A stretch of DNA of 64,000 bases from Piezodorus guildinii (taxonomy: Eukaryota; Arthropoda; Insecta; Hemiptera; Pentatomidae): positions 176,782,111 through 176,846,110 of the forward strand of contig CM041292.1 in assembly GCA_023052935.1 (NCBI GenBank), written 5' to 3'. Of the stretch, positions 10,441 to 22,845 are shown in pieces. The notes under the pieces were generated by a model. It worked only from the letters and a program-made list of their open reading frames with translations, was not told the DNA's origin and ran no database searches. Positions within the stretch are counted from its first letter, which is position 1. Every line of letters starts with the position of its first letter. Position numbers and translations under genes: made by a program.

Positions 10441-11480
10441 GTGGAAGTTAAAATATTTGCGATTGTTGAAAATAACCTAACATAAATCTCCTTATCATCG
10501 TGGAGTGGTATTAAGATGAGTTTTAGCCGAAGTCCTCCTACGACTTAACCATTAAACCCAAACAGTTATGGTGACATTAAATATTGTCGTTTGAACCAGT
10601 ATTTTTTTATCATTTCTTTAGTTTTCGACACTCAGTTCGCACTGCTACACTCTCTTACTTTCCCTCAGTACCACGATCCCAAACCCTACACGCACTCGAG
10701 ACAACACTACAATAGATATTATACAGCTAGCTATCGCATCATAAAGCTTAATAACGACTTTAGCTGCGGTAAGAGGGGTAAAAGTACAGTCGGGGGTGTG
10801 AGAAAGGTGTGACAAAAGATCCTGGAGATGTGTCGAGCTATCGCTGCATCGGGGCAAGGAAATGAGACCCTTTGTCGATACGTCTGTCCGTAACGGATGC
10901 GCCGTGCCAAATCATAAGGCATGGTATGGCATTGATGTACTGCAATATCGTGTTCTGGATCGACGGTGTCTATTAAGACTCATCTTTCTAGAAACCTCTA
11001 TTTTTGATTAAATACTAACAAGGCGAGAATCCAAATTCTCACCGATTTTGATGAACTTTTTTTTACGTAAAACTAGAAAATACACAAGTAGCATCTGCAA
11101 ACTATAGGGGCCAACGCTCCCGAGGAGTCGCCTAATAAAAACGGAAAGTTTGCGATTTAAAAATTTATTTAATATCTCTGGTTCTCGTGAAGGTATAAAA
11201 ATAATTTTGGCCTCAAAATTACCCCATTTCAACGCGGAAAAATTAAAAAAAAAATAGTCGTTAAAATATTTAAGTTTTATACTTGGTAATAGCCCTAAAA
11301 ATAAAATAATCTTGTCAAAACAGTACTTTTAATATGTTTTTTATTTTGAACATGGTCTTAGATTAAGACTCCTTTCTAGGAGCGAGAAAAACATTTTTTA
11401 AGAAACGATTTTAAAATTAATGTTTTGACGAGATTATTTATATTTTTAGTGATATTGCCAAGCATAAAACTTAAATATTT
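10441..11480. other. Unassigned stretch, slightly GC-richer at 10.6-10.95 kb
   Basis: Short open frames overlap on both strands at 10590-10920, but none resembles a known family. I see no splice-consistent gene and no repeat of the window families until F1-like bases near 11.5 kb. Confidence 0.4.
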
Positions 11481-11651
11481 TAGTCGTTTATGTTTTTTTA
11501 GGTGATAATTTTCTCTAAACATAAGATTAGTAATATAGATGTTTAATATACCGTTGGGAAGCTCAATATTAAAAAACGAAATAAGTTAACTCGCATACAA
11601 AGTTGTACATTGCAATGCTCTGAGACTAATAGTTTATTGTATATAATAATT

Positions 11652-11905
11652 TCTTATTTAACGTCACTTTATGCTACTATGGCTAATGGACGATGCTACA
11701 GTGGGAGTCCTAAATTTTTTCCTATCCAGGTTTTATTAGGATAGGGATATTTAACGAATACCTGACATCGCATAGGCTCGGGCCCACCTTTTAATGTCCC
11801 CTCCGAAGGACGGCATAACTAAGGAATTTTCACTCCCATTAAAAAATGCTAGGACCACCTACGGGTTTGAACCCGTCACCTCTGGCATAGGAGGCTGTTA
11901 TGCAT
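11652..11905 (-). mobile_element. SINE-A copy (minus)
   Basis: Reverse complement of the SINE-A body: 3' end 'ttatttaacgtcactttatg', 'gatgctacagtgggagtcc', the B box inside 'acgggtttgaacccgt', and 'gaggctgttatgc'. The A-box end is missing. Confidence 0.9.
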
Positions 11906-12055
11906 AATAATTTCTATTGTTGACATTTATAAACTTGAATTTGTGAGGTTTTGTTAAGCAAAGGTCGTGTGTTGTACGCGCAAATTTTTTAAATATATTG
12001 GGTTGTCAGGAAAATAATGCTGGCTTGCAGTTTGGAAAGAAAAACAAGCAACCCA

Positions 12056-12808
12056 CGACTCACTTAACTAGACTGTTAAAATAAATTTAAATATACTTCA
12101 ATTTGAAAAATAGTTTAAGTTCATTTTAAAACGTGTATTCATTTTCGTTGGAAACATAGTATCTAGATTTAATAATATAACTACATTAAGTTGGTAATCA
12201 GTAATAAGTTTATTTCCTATTCGTCCCTTTATTACCTTAGACAACTTTGTGTAGCGGATAAGTTTTTTTTCTAAAATCATTCTCTTTCCAACGGTATATT
12301 ATACGTCTATATTACAGTATTTATTATAACAATAAAAAAATTTGGTCTTGTATCCTTTCGTCAGTCATGAAATTCGTCGAACTTGTATATTTAGCCGACC
12401 TTCGTCAATATTTTTAAGATGATATAGTTAATCTTTTGGAATGTACAAAATTAAATGTAGTTCAGAGGAAGGTAATTTAAAATATCATACTAAAATAATT
12501 TAAGCCCTGTCAGACTATTTCAATCAGTACGAAAACTAAATCATTTTAAAGCCCATTAAATTATATAGTTAGTTTAATCGTTTTTGAGGAAATCGTAAAA
12601 AAGTGCAAAAATGCATGCTTTAAAGAGGCACTTCTGGTAAGCCGACTTTGATGCAAAAGTTCCTATAACATCTCGGGCATATAGTTGTCTTATATATGAA
12701 ATTTCAATTTCGTACGACTTTCCGTTACATGGAATACGAAAATTTTCACGATCGCAATACCATCCTTTACTATATATTTCATTTATAGATAAGTGAAAGT
12801 AAAATTAC
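12056..12808 (-). repeat. F1 repeat, near full length
   Basis: Runs from a diverged terminus 'cgactcacttaac' to 'ataagtgaaagtaaaa', with the inner landmarks 'ccaacggtatattatacg', 'agccctgtcagactatttca', 'cacttctggtaagccga' and 'ttttcacgatcgcaatac'. No coding capacity. Confidence 0.8.
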
Positions 12809-12915
12809 ATGTGTTTTTATTAATTTTGTTAAAACAGCCTTCATAGATTACAATATATATTAACCTATGTTTGGGGAGCTTTTCCATAAACTCTAAATAT
12901 TATTTGGAGAATTTA

Positions 12916-12917
<2 letters not shown>

Positions 12918-12981
<64 letters not shown>

Positions 12982-12993
12982 ATAATATATAGT
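12918..12993. repeat. (TA)n microsatellite
   Basis: Long TA tract, imperfect at the right end. Confidence 0.95.
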
Positions 12994-13474
12994 TAAGAAA
13001 AGCCATTTTCTATGGATCTTTGACCGATGTGTTTTTAGTTTTATAAAAAAGTGGTAATGAATTGAAGTGAGGTTACTGTTAAGATTTTTCCACCAAACCT
13101 CTTTGAACATTGTCATCAAAGAAAAAGTTCTTGAGGCAGGAGTATTGTCCTAAGCGAGACATTAATGAATAAAATAGTTGATTGTAAAAACTAAATGAAT
13201 ACTTCCGATATGGGATCTCATCCGTGGAATTTTAAAATAAGCTATCCTTCAAAGATATCCAAGACCCACTTAAGAGGTTAACAATCACTTTTAAAAGCTC
13301 ATTTAGGATTCAGAATTTAAGACCACTCGTTCTAATGAGCCAAGTTGGCACTCTTTCTGTTTAAACAATTGCGGCCAATTATACTGACCGTTCAAGGATG
13401 GAGCTCTAAGGCCCGTACAGCTGTATCTTCGTCCGCGTAATACGTCAAGGATTACACACATATCTTAATTTACA
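12994..13474. other. Unassigned stretch
   Basis: No gene or repeat family recognised. Confidence 0.4.
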
Positions 13475-14165
13475 TAATCCTAATCTCTGTATATATAAAA
13501 TGATATTGGTTACCGCGAACTCCTCTTAACCACGAGATGGATTTTGATACAGTTTTGACCTTCAATTAGGGCATTCTTTCCTGAAGATTTAAAAGTAAAA
13601 TACATTGCAATTTAGTTATTTTTAAAACGGGAAAATTATATTTTCAGTAATCAAGTCATAAAAAAAATATTCAAGAAATATAAATAGTAATATAGGCAAA
13701 TAATACAATATATCCTTGGAAAGACTAAGATTTAAAAAAAGTTAATATGCAATAAAATATATACGTACGAGTTATTATAAAACTGTTGTAAGCCCATAAA
13801 CTTATGAACATATGTTATTGGGAAAGAGGGAGATAATAATATAGTTAACTGTACAGGATGTTTGAATGTTGCTACCGTTATACAGTATCGTACAAGTTAT
13901 TTTCTTCCATTTAGTACGCAAGATTTTAGAAACAATATTACGTACCGCATTGTAACTAAGTTGTCAACATAAAGATTATGTTGTTAAAAATCTATAAACT
14001 AAAAATGTTACTAATTATTTTAAATTTAATGCTACTCCATGAAAACATATGTTTCACTGTAAAATATAAGGATTCCTATGGAAACTTAATTTAACTTTGA
14101 AAATACTAGTAGTTATTAATTAGTATTATTCGATTAGTAGTTAAAGTTATTTAAATTTGAATCAT
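13475..14165 (+). repeat. F2 repeat (relative of F1)
   Basis: Matches the reverse complement of 58200-58953, for example 'gatggattttgatacagttt', 'gggcattctttcctgaa', 'gtaaaatacattgcaattta' and 'gtacgtaccgcat'-like blocks. It shares the 'ccttggaaagactaagattt' core with F1. Its left part serves as an empty site for the Helitron at 58954-60318. Confidence 0.65.
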
Positions 14166-14317
14166 ACTTCTCATATATCTTATTAATATGCATCGAAAAT
14201 AAAAAATGTTTTTAACTTATAAGAAATGAAATATTGTGACGTGTTGAAAACTTGAGTGCAATAGTTAGTTGAGCTGAAACTTTTTAGATATAAGAATCCT
14301 GAATTATTTACCGAAAT

Positions 14318-14321
<4 letters not shown>

Positions 14322-14370
<49 letters not shown>
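14322..14370. repeat. (TA)n microsatellite
   Basis: TA tract. Confidence 0.95.
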
Positions 14371-14377
<7 letters not shown>

Positions 14378-14429
14378 TATTCATGCTCAAGTCATACCAT
14401 ATTAATATTTTTATTCTCCAGAATGTTCA

Positions 14430-14660
14430 TTTATTTAACTACACAATTATAATGTTGTGGCTAATCGGCCGATACTACAGTGGGTGACCTAAATGCCTAT
14501 CCAGGTTTAATGAGGATTGAGATTTTTACGTTCCCTAAGAAGGACGGTATATTTAAGGATTTTTTACTCCTTTAAAAACTGATTTGCAATGGTTTCAACC
14601 TAATAGAAGGACGATTGAATTGATAGAAGGCTGTTATAGGCACTGCACCACAGGTGACCC
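14430..14660 (-). mobile_element. SINE-A copy (minus, diverged)
   Basis: Contains 'gctaatcggccgatactaca', 'cctatccaggtttaatgagg' and 'aggctgttataggcactgc', ending 'caccacaggtgaccc', the SINE 5' end. Many substitutions and small losses. Confidence 0.85.
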
Positions 14661-15046
14661 AATTCATTATTGATTTATATATAATATCTGTTTTACTACT
14701 TATAATTACTTCATTCGCTTTTATATACATGTAATAATTTGTTTTATCTCTTTGATATTTCTGACTCTGATGATTATTTTTCCTAATAATAAATGAAAAA
14801 AACAGAAGATTTTTCTATTGTACTATTGTATTCACTTTTTTTTTTCCATTCTGCTGTAATGAACTAGGAGTTAGTATCGATCTTTCAAAAGAACAATATT
14901 CCGTGATAAGCCTTTAATCATGGGCCAGTGTTACTTTGACGGATGGCTTTCTTTATCTGATACCATCTGCGGTCGATGGGAAACTACCAAGTCTAATTTC
15001 AAGCAGAATATAAATAGAACAGACTGAGACTTTTAAAATAAAGAAG

Positions 15047-15115
15047 TGAATGGTAAGTGGATAAAGCACTATACTCTCCAATCACGGATTCGAACCTGGT
15101 TGCGGCAGAATAAAT
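15047..15115 (+). other. tRNA-like segment, possible SINE head
   Basis: A-box-like 'tggtaagtggataaagcac' and B-box-like 'ggattcgaacctgg' spaced as in tRNA. No full cloverleaf was confirmed, so a SINE remnant is more likely than a tRNA gene. Confidence 0.45.
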
Positions 15116-15284
15116 ATTTATGATTTTTTTTCTCTTAGTTATCTTTAACTATGTAGATTTGAAAAAAATGATCACTTCATCTTGTTAGCATTGATAAAAG
15201 AAAAAAAAAAAACCTGTAGCTCTACAAGCCATGAAGTGATTGGGCTTAGTATATATAGTGATTCGTGTGTTTATAGGAGTAACG

Positions 15285-15490
15285 ATGCTAAGCAAGGAGG
15301 TGATTGGGCCGCGATCACGCCCAGCAGCCAGGTTTTTTCCTCACTTTTTGGATACCTAGTTTATAATGGCTGGGTGTGCACCACACTTCACGGCTGAAAC
15401 TGATTATATAATTCTACTCCAGCCGGGGTTTGAACTCAGGACCCGAAGAACAGTAGACTAGTGCTCTTTCCAGTAGAACATCCATTAGAA
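15285..15490 (-). mobile_element. SINE-C, tRNA-derived (minus)
   Basis: On the minus strand 'tctactggaaagagcactag' (A-box-like) is followed by 'gtcctgagttcaaacccc' (B box) and an unrelated body. Similar heads occur at 32228-32590 and 56570-56680. Confidence 0.6.
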
Positions 15491-15529
15491 ACTATAATTT
15501 CATATTTAAGAAAAATAAAGACAACTAAT

Positions 15530-15980
15530 ATCATCTTAGTAGGATTGATAAAAAGCTAATAAATGTAAAAGTTGTAACGAACTAAAGAAAAGTGTTTTGA
15601 ACATAAGAACAGTAATACAGATGTATAATATATCGCTGGAAAGCTAAAGATTTTAGAAAAAATATTATCTGGTTTAAAATTTTGTAAAAGGTAATGTAAA
15701 GGACGAATAGCGCTTAAACTTATTATTAAATATTATACGTAACAATTTTACATTGTTATTTATTTATTTATATATTTTTTTGCAACATCAACCTTTATTT
15801 GTATACAATACATCTGCACAGTTTTAAAAACATTGATTGAAAATCCATTACAATGCGCTACTTATTTGCTAAAATTTATTTTGTACATCAATTGTTTTTA
15901 GATTGCATTGTTATATAATTTAATCTAAATCACATATTTCTAACGAATATGAATAAACTTTTTATTTAAATTAACTTTAA
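15530..15980 (+). repeat. F1 repeat, internal part
   Basis: Landmarks 'tcatcttagtaggattgata', 'gaacataagaacagtaatac' and 'atatcgctggaaagctaaag'. Confidence 0.65.
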
Positions 15981-15990
15981 CCTTTTTCAG

Positions 15991-16266
15991 GGGTTACCTG
16001 TAGCATGGTGATTAGCATAAGAGCCTCCTATGCTGAAGGTCCCGGGTTCGAACCCGGAGATGGCCATAGGATTTTTTAATGGGAGTAAAAAATCCTTACT
16101 TATGCCGTCCTTCGGAGGAGTTAAAAAATGGTCCTAAGCGTGTGCGATGTCAGGTACTCGTTAAAGATCCCTATCCTAATTAAACCTGGATAGGCAAAAT
16201 TTATGACACCCACTGTAGCATCGTCCAGTTAGCCATAGCAGCATAAAGGGATGTTAAATAAATAAA
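15991..16266 (+). mobile_element. SINE-A, full-length reference copy
   Basis: Starts 'gggttacctgtagcatggtg' with the A box in 'tagcatggtgattagc' and a perfect B box in 'gggttcgaacccgg'. A tRNA-unrelated body follows ('ttaatgggagtaaaaaatcc', 'cttatgccgtccttcgga', 'cactgtagcatcgtcc'), ending 'gcataaagggatgttaaata'. If the head is folded as tRNA, the loop CTCCTAT would put CCT at the anticodon; the parent tRNA is uncertain. At least ten more copies or pieces lie in this window. Confidence 0.93.
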
Positions 16267-16545
16267 CAACTTTTTTGAAGTTTTATGATTCTGAAATTGA
16301 TTTTAATAGCCAGGGAAAGTGAATCGTGTGTTGATCGCTATTAAAAAATGATAGGGTTAGGAAAGGAGGGTGAAAATTCGGTGTTATAAGTTTTTTTGAT
16401 GCAAAATAAAAATAAAACATTTTCCTGAAAAAACAAAAAACGATTTTCTGCACCAGGGCAACCGAATCCCTAAGTAAATATAGTTTAGAACCTTTTTTTA
16501 TGCCAACCAAATATACATAGAAAGTTTCATAAAAATCGGTAGAGT

Positions 16546-16838
16546 TTCTAAGAGTGGTTGGTATGTCTAAGAGTGGTGGGTATGTCTAAGAGTGGTTGGT
16601 ATGTCTAAGAGTGGTTGGTATGTCTAAGAGTGGTTGGTATGTCTAAGAGTGGTTGGTATGTCTAAGAGTGGTTGGTATGTCTAAGAGTGGTTGGTATGTC
16701 TAAGAGTGGTTGGTATGTCTAAGAGTGGTTGGTATGTCTAAGAGTGGTTGGTATGTCTAAGAGTGGTTGGTATGTCTAAGAGTGGTTGGTATGTCTAAGA
16801 GTGGTTGGTATGTCTAAGAGTGGTTGGTATGTCTAAGA
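16546..16838 (+). repeat. 19-bp minisatellite, about 15 units
   Basis: Direct tandem repeats of TAAGAGTGGTTGGTATGTC, almost perfect (one early unit has 'tggtggg'). The first unit grows out of 'tttctaagagtggttggtat', directly after an F1-like piece. Confidence 0.98.
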
Positions 16839-16854
16839 CACAAAGATAAGGCGT

Positions 16855-17160
16855 AAGAAACTAAAACTTTCATATTTGAGCCACATATACGCCTCAGATG
16901 TTAAAGTAACATTTTTACTAAAATCGGCGGACTGGAATTCCTACTTTATACTGTGCATTTAGCACCTTTTAACCGATTTCCTAAAAAACGGCTGAAAAGA
17001 TTTTTTTAATTTTCCTAATTCATGTAAATTTCATTCTTATTGAAATAGTCTGACAGGAGCTAAATGCCGATATTTTAAATTTTCTTCTTCTAAAGTATCT
17101 TCAATTTAAAACATATCTTATTATTAGCATTGATAAAAAAAACCCAGTAAATATATATAA
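16855..17160 (+). repeat. F1 repeat, middle part
   Basis: Landmarks 'cctcagatgttaaagtaaca', 'aaaatcggcggactgg', 'ttgaaatagtctgacaggag' and 'ccgatattttaaattttctt'. The minisatellite lies at its left side. Confidence 0.7.
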
Positions 17161-17705
17161 TAAAACATGTTTATAGGAAGATTGCAATTGATATAATTAA
17201 AATAGTAGGTTTCTATTATCTTCCAACAAAAAGTTTATCACAGAGAAACCTAAAAAAAGATAACAACTAGAGTAAAACAGCATAGCAATAATAGCAACAA
17301 TAGTAAAAATATAAACACAACAACACTGGCAAAACACAGTATTCAACTTAACCATAAATTTGATTTTGAAAAACCTAATATTTTGGAAAAAGAAAAAAAT
17401 AGTTTTAATGGAAAAGCAATAGAATCTATATACATAAACAAGATAAAACAGCTGGGATGCTTAGCGCTTGGTAAGTAAGAAAATTAGTTCTATGCTATAT
17501 TTTTTCAATTCTAGCAAATTGTCTTTAATCAGGAATTAGAGTTTACTTTTAGTGGAGTATAGACATTCCTGAGGACTGACTGTACACCGATAAGCGGTAT
17601 ACATCATTGTTTCTCTTCCATACTTTTTCATTTTATTTAATATTTAGAAGGTACGTTTTATTTTTCAAATTATTTCATTACTTTCAAACACGATTCAATT
17701 TAAGT

Positions 17706-19019
17706 ATGGAATCTCCCCCCCTAAAACGGAAAAAAGGTCGATTTAAAAACTTGGTTATGACCAATAATGAAATCATAACCAAAAAACGTATCAAGTTTTT
17801 AATAATACGTAGGATTGCTTCAAACGAGGAAGGTAATCAATCAGATTTCAAAAATGTGTCACCGTTTTTCATACATAAAAATTTAAACAGCTTGATTGGT
17901 GATGTGAAACTTGTTAAAAAACTAAGAGATGGTACTCTCCTGGTTGAAGTTTTTTCAGATGCACAATCTGATAAATTATTAAAATGTGATAATTTCTCAG
18001 GTAACTTCCCTATTAGAGTAGAGCCCCATGGCTTCCTAAATTCAAGTAAAGGGATCATTTGGTGCCCTGACCTAAATTTTTGTTCAATAGAAGAAATAAA
18101 AAATGAATTAAAATCACAGAATGTTGTGGACATTAAAAGAATGACATTCTTTAAAAACAACGAGAAACATAATAGTCATAACTACCTTTTGACCTTTGAT
18201 AACCCCCAACTTCCCAAAGAAATCAGAATAGGATTCCACAATATAACCTTAAAGCAATTTATTCCTAACCCTACTCGTTGTTTTGTCTGTTTAAAGTTTG
18301 GCCACACCAAAGCAGTCTGTAAAAAAGATGCTTTGTGTAAATATTGTGGCAAAACAAAACATGAAGGTTTGGAGTGTAACAGCCCCATAAAATGTGTTAA
18401 TTGTCAGGGTCAACATGACTCATTCTCTAGAAAATGCCCAATATTTGTCAAAGAAAAAGAAATTAAGGGAATACAAGAGGCTGATAAAATAACATATCTA
18501 GCTGCTAAGCAAAAGTATGATTTATTGCACCCCCAAACTACCCAAATGACATTTTCTAACATTGTTAAAAATAAAACATCTGTTAGTGTACAGACCGATG
18601 AGTCATATTACAGCCCTTTTATATTTAAGACACCTTTAGAAGCAAAAGTTGATAAGACTTCTGCACCAAATAAGCGTCCAGTGATAAATAAATCCAGTGT
18701 CCCTTTTTCATCCCCCTCCACCTCGACCTCCTTCTCTCTCCTACCACTACCCCCATCCTTTGAGGTTTCCCTACCTCCACAACCGACTCCAAATTTGGAT
18801 AAACCCAAGGAAGCCATTTCCCCACCCCACGAGCTTCCTTCAGTTCCGAAGCTTGTATCTTCGGAAAAACCGACTTCTAATGAAGTCACAACTTCCGACG
18901 GTTGCCCAGAAAATGGTCAGGGCGAGTGGACGGTAGTTAAGGAAAGGAGAACTAGGAGTAAGACGCGGAATAAATCGCCCAATCGACATAAGAGTGAAGA
19001 TATGATGCAAATTAATTAA
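17706..19019 (+). CDS. LINE ORF1, gag-like nucleic-acid-binding protein
   Basis: Intact frame of 437 codons from the ATG at 17706. An in-frame ATG at 17607 would add a hydrophobic 33-residue extension that is probably leader, so I prefer MESPPLKRKK as the start. The basic N-terminus is followed by an RRM-like region (about 60-180) with GIIWCPDLNF, as in ORF1 of I and Jockey elements. Three zinc knuckles follow: C192/C195/H200/C205, C211/C214/H219/C224 and C230/C233/H237/C244. The C-terminal third is Ser/Pro-rich and ends in a basic stretch. The role in binding the element RNA is family knowledge. ORF2 starts 99 bases downstream. Confidence 0.9.
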   Translation: MESPPLKRKKGRFKNLVMTNNEIITKKRIKFLIIRRIASNEEGNQSDFKNVSPFFIHKNLNSLIGDVKLVKKLRDGTLLVEVFSDAQSDKLLKCDNFSGNFPIRVEPHGFLNSSKGIIWCPDLNFCSIEEIKNELKSQNVVDIKRMTFFKNNEKHNSHNYLLTFDNPQLPKEIRIGFHNITLKQFIPNPTRCFVCLKFGHTKAVCKKDALCKYCGKTKHEGLECNSPIKCVNCQGQHDSFSRKCPIFVKEKEIKGIQEADKITYLAAKQKYDLLHPQTTQMTFSNIVKNKTSVSVQTDESYYSPFIFKTPLEAKVDKTSAPNKRPVINKSSVPFSSPSTSTSFSLLPLPPSFEVSLPPQPTPNLDKPKEAISPPHELPSVPKLVSSEKPTSNEVTTSDGCPENGQGEWTVVKERRTRSKTRNKSPNRHKSEDMMQIN

Positions 19020-19118
19020 TTATATATTTTCATCATCACCATTTCTATAACCTTTATTGAAATTAATGATCAATCTACGTATTAGTTTAATTTGACTTAT
19101 TCACCCTACTCTTAAAAC

Positions 19119-22100
19119 ATGGCTTTTCCTACTAACATTATCCAATGGAACTGTAATGGTATAACCGGAAAATATGAAGAACTAAAACTTATAATTAATA
19201 AATATCAACCGATAGCTCTGTGTATTCAAGAAAGTAAGCTTCAATCTAACAAACATTTTAACTCGAAAGAATACAATGTATATAGAAAAGATTTTGAGAA
19301 CAGCAATAGAGCATGCGGTGGTGTGTTAATTGCTGTGCATAAATCGGTCGTATCGGAGCAGATATCTGTTGATACTTCTCTGCAAGCTATAGTTGTCAAA
19401 ATTTTAGTCCATTTTCCAGTTTTTCTCTGTAATATTTATCTCCCTCCAGAAAATCTAGACCTAACAGATTTCATTAATCTCTTGACTAATCTCCCTTCCC
19501 CCGCAATAATCACGAGTGACGTAAACGGTCATCACACATCTTGGGGTTCCTCTTACTGTTCAACACGTGGAAAAATCATTAGGCGCATTATAGATAACAC
19601 AGATTTCATTGTATTAAATACAGGGCAGCCAACATACCTCAGTCCGGCCTATAACACTTTTTCCTGTATAGATCTCACATGGTCTTCGCCAACTATTTTC
19701 CCCCATTTAAATTGGCAAGTTTGCCAAGATCAGTATTCCAGCGACTATTTCCCAATAGTCGTTAGCTTTCTTTATAATACTTCCCAAATCACTAAGCATC
19801 CCAGATGGATCACAGAAAAATCCGACTGGACAATGTTTCATAGTAGACTAAACATATCTAACTCTGATATATCACTTGCTAACAATAGCGAAGAAATAAA
19901 CCAGTTCATCACTACATCTATATTGACAGCGGCGAACATTCCATACCGAAAAGTTCTGGTTCTACAAATTCCAATAGAAGAGTCCCCTGGTATGACAATG
20001 CATGCAAACTCGCAATCAAGAATCGAAGAAGGGCACTTAAAGCATTTCAAAAGGAACCAAATTTACAAAATCTTATTGAATACAAGAAAAGTCGTTCTAT
20101 GTCTCGCAGAATAATCAAAAATAAAAAGAGAGAATCTCGGGAAAACTTTTTGTCCAATATATCCACAAACACCTCACCTCGCCTATTTTGGAGGAAAATA
20201 CAGAGCATCTCAGGGAAATATATTGACTACCAGCCTATGCTTCTGACCAACGAACAGATAGAGCAAGACCCCGCTATGCTTGCTGAACATTTCGCAGAAT
20301 TTTACTCAACATTGTATTCTCCTTCAGTACAACCGAACCCCGAGAATATTACATTTGATCCTTCAGATAACCAGGCCGAAAGCACCTACAATCATCCTTT
20401 TACAATAACAGAATTAAAGGCGAGAAACCTTCCTCACCAGGCATTGATGAAATTCATAACGATATGTTAAAAAACCTCCCGAAACCGGCTTTAGGAGCAC
20501 TCCTTGCCTTGTACAATAAGGTTTGGAACACAGGAGAATTCCCTACTTCTTGGAAACGATCGATTATAGTCCCAATCCTAAAACTAGGTAAAAATAAGCT
20601 CGACGTGTCTAGTTACCGGCCAATCTCACTCACGAGCTGTATGTGCAAGCTATTAGAGAAAATGGTATTCAAAAGACTAACATGGGTACTAGAAGAGAAC
20701 AAGCTATTATCTGAAGCACAAAGCGGATTCAGAACGGGTCGCTCTACAACTGACCATTTAGTTACCATGGAATACGAAATATTGAACAGCTTTGCGGAGA
20801 AGAAAGAGTGCATCGGCATATTTTTCGACATTGAAAAGGCTTATGATAAACTAAACCCATCCCTCATCATGAAGCAATTACGAGAGTGGGGATTCAGAGG
20901 TCGTCTTTTGATGTTGATTGAAAACTTTTTGCGAAATCGTACATTTCAGGCTAGAATAGGAAATAATCTATCAGCAGTTAAACGAATGACCAGTGGAATA
21001 CCTCAAGGAAGTGTTCTGAGCTGTGCCCTTTTTGCGATCGCCATTAACAAAGTAACAAATATTATTCCTAGATCTATAAAGACCTTTTTATTTGTTGATG
21101 ACTTAGCCTTGCTACTGCCGTTCAAAAATAAAAATGAGATGCGAACAATCCTACAAAATTGTTTGAGAAATTTAGAATTATGGTCCACGGAATCTGGCTT
21201 GGAGTTTTCAACGGAAAAAACGAAATGCCTCCTTTTTTCGAGACTTAGAAGACCAACTTCTCCCCCTGATCTAACCTATAAAGGTAAATGTTTGAAGTTC
21301 GTACCAAATGTTAAATTTCTGGGACTAATTTTTAATAGAAAGTTGGATTGGAAAGAACATATTGTTTGGCTAAAAGAAGATTGTAGCAAAAGACTAAATA
21401 TACTTAAGGTTCTTGCGGGATGTTCATGGGGAGCGAGCAGGTCCAGCATGCTAAAGGTGTACAAAAGTTTGATAAGAACTAAGTTAGAGTATGGATGCCC
21501 TGTTTTTTCATCAGCAAAACCTAGACTGCTTTCCATCCTAGATTCAGTCCATAATGCAGGTATCCGTTTAGCAACAGGAGCCTTCAGAACAAATCCTGTA
21601 AAAAGGCTCTGTGTTGAAGCTGGCTTAGCTCCACTAGCTGTAAGAAGGCAACAGCTCGCTTGTGGGTATATTGGAAGGCTGAAGTTTAATGATCGCAATC
21701 CAGCATGGAAACCGATATTCCAACCAACAAATAGAATGTACGCAGAAAACCAAAGACTGCCTGCTCCACTTGGAATCAGAGCCAGGAGATACGTTGAAGA
21801 AATCAGCTCTATACCAACAACACCTAAAGATTTTCATTACCCACCATGGACCTTAAAACTACCAATGCTGGACTGGTCTCTCAACAAATACAAGAAAAAT
21901 AGTACGTCAGAGGTAATATACTTGTCAGAATACTATAAAATTAAAAACAAATATAACAATAGCATATACATATACACCGATGGCTCCAAATCAAATTGTG
22001 GCGTTGGATGTTCTATCGTAATAGACTCCAATATATTTAAGTACAAGCTTCCACCTTCATCCAGTACTTTCACGGCTGAATCTTATGCTCTTAGCGCAGC

Positions 22101-22776
22101 ATTGTATCAAATTATGCAACGTGAAGAGGAAAACTTTGTTATTTTCACCGATTCCCTATCAGCTATGAAGGCACTTGGTGATATGTACTCAACTGACCCA
22201 GTGATAAAAAAATCTCAACAATACTCAACAAAGATTAACGACTTAAAGAAATAATTGGTAATTGTTTGGATTCCATCCCATGTGGGGATCAAAGAAAACG
22301 AAATCGCTGATCAAGCAGCAAAAGAAGCAGCAATCTCATCGAATATAGAAGAGATTAATGTTCACACCCCATCCGACATAAGCAGCTTTCTTAAGACCCA
22401 AGCTGCAAAGATCTGGGACCATATTTGGGATACAGAAGAATCTAATAAGTTAAAAAGCATAAAAAAGGTAACCAAAGCATGGCATAGCTCAGATCGCAGC
22501 AACAGGAGGGAAGAAGTAATGATTACTAGAATGCGAATCGGGCATACACGGCTAACACATGAGTTCCTAATAAAAAGAACTACACCACCGAAATGTGATT
22601 TATGTGATGTGCAGTTGACGACCGTCCATATCCTAGAGGAATGTCCGTTATACCGAAACCATTTCGAAGAAGCAAAAATAGAAAGAAGTATTGAGGAGCT
22701 ACTTGGAGATAATACCAATAAATTAGGAAAAACGATCAATATACTAAAAAAAATCGGTATTTTCAAGAAATTGTAG
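19119..22776 (+). pseudogene. LINE ORF2: endonuclease, reverse transcriptase, RNase H (broken)
   Basis: The endonuclease comes first, with IIQWNCNG, IQESKL, TSDVNGHH and CIDLTWSS. Its SDH motif is SDY (Tyr210, TAT at 19746), so the catalytic His is lost. The frame slips in an A-run near 19950, and a second break with a small loss lies near 20420. The RT from about 20440 shows SYRPISL, QSGFRTGRSTTDHL, FDIEKAYD, GIPQGSVLS and FVDD (21091-21102). RNase H has TDGS, TAES and TDSLSA, then a TAA stop at 22252-22254 inside the domain before IPSHVGIKENEIAD. A C-terminal CDLC..H..C finger follows. Roles are family knowledge: target nicking, cDNA synthesis and RNA removal. Confidence 0.92.
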
Positions 22777-22845
22777 AAGAAAAAGAAATATATTAAAGGA
22801 CAAAGGACACTGAAGACCCCAGCTGTTGAGTGTCCATAAAAAACT

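Noticed and set aside
10590..10930. Possible gene with overlapping frames on both strands
   Set aside because: Frames are short, show no family motif and lack start or splice support.
15991..16070. Functional nuclear tRNA genes at the A/B-box sites
   Set aside because: The same heads recur with an identical non-tRNA body and 3' end in many copies, with poor stems, so they are SINEs. The two well-formed tRNAs at 26.63-26.76 kb are mitochondrial.
16546..16838. CRISPR-like array
   Set aside because: The 19-bp units are directly adjacent without spacers; it is a minisatellite in a eukaryotic context.
18608..18889. Minus-strand frames inside LINE ORF1 and ORF2
   Set aside because: Antisense shadows of the LINE coding region; composition mirrors the Pro/Ser-rich sense frame.
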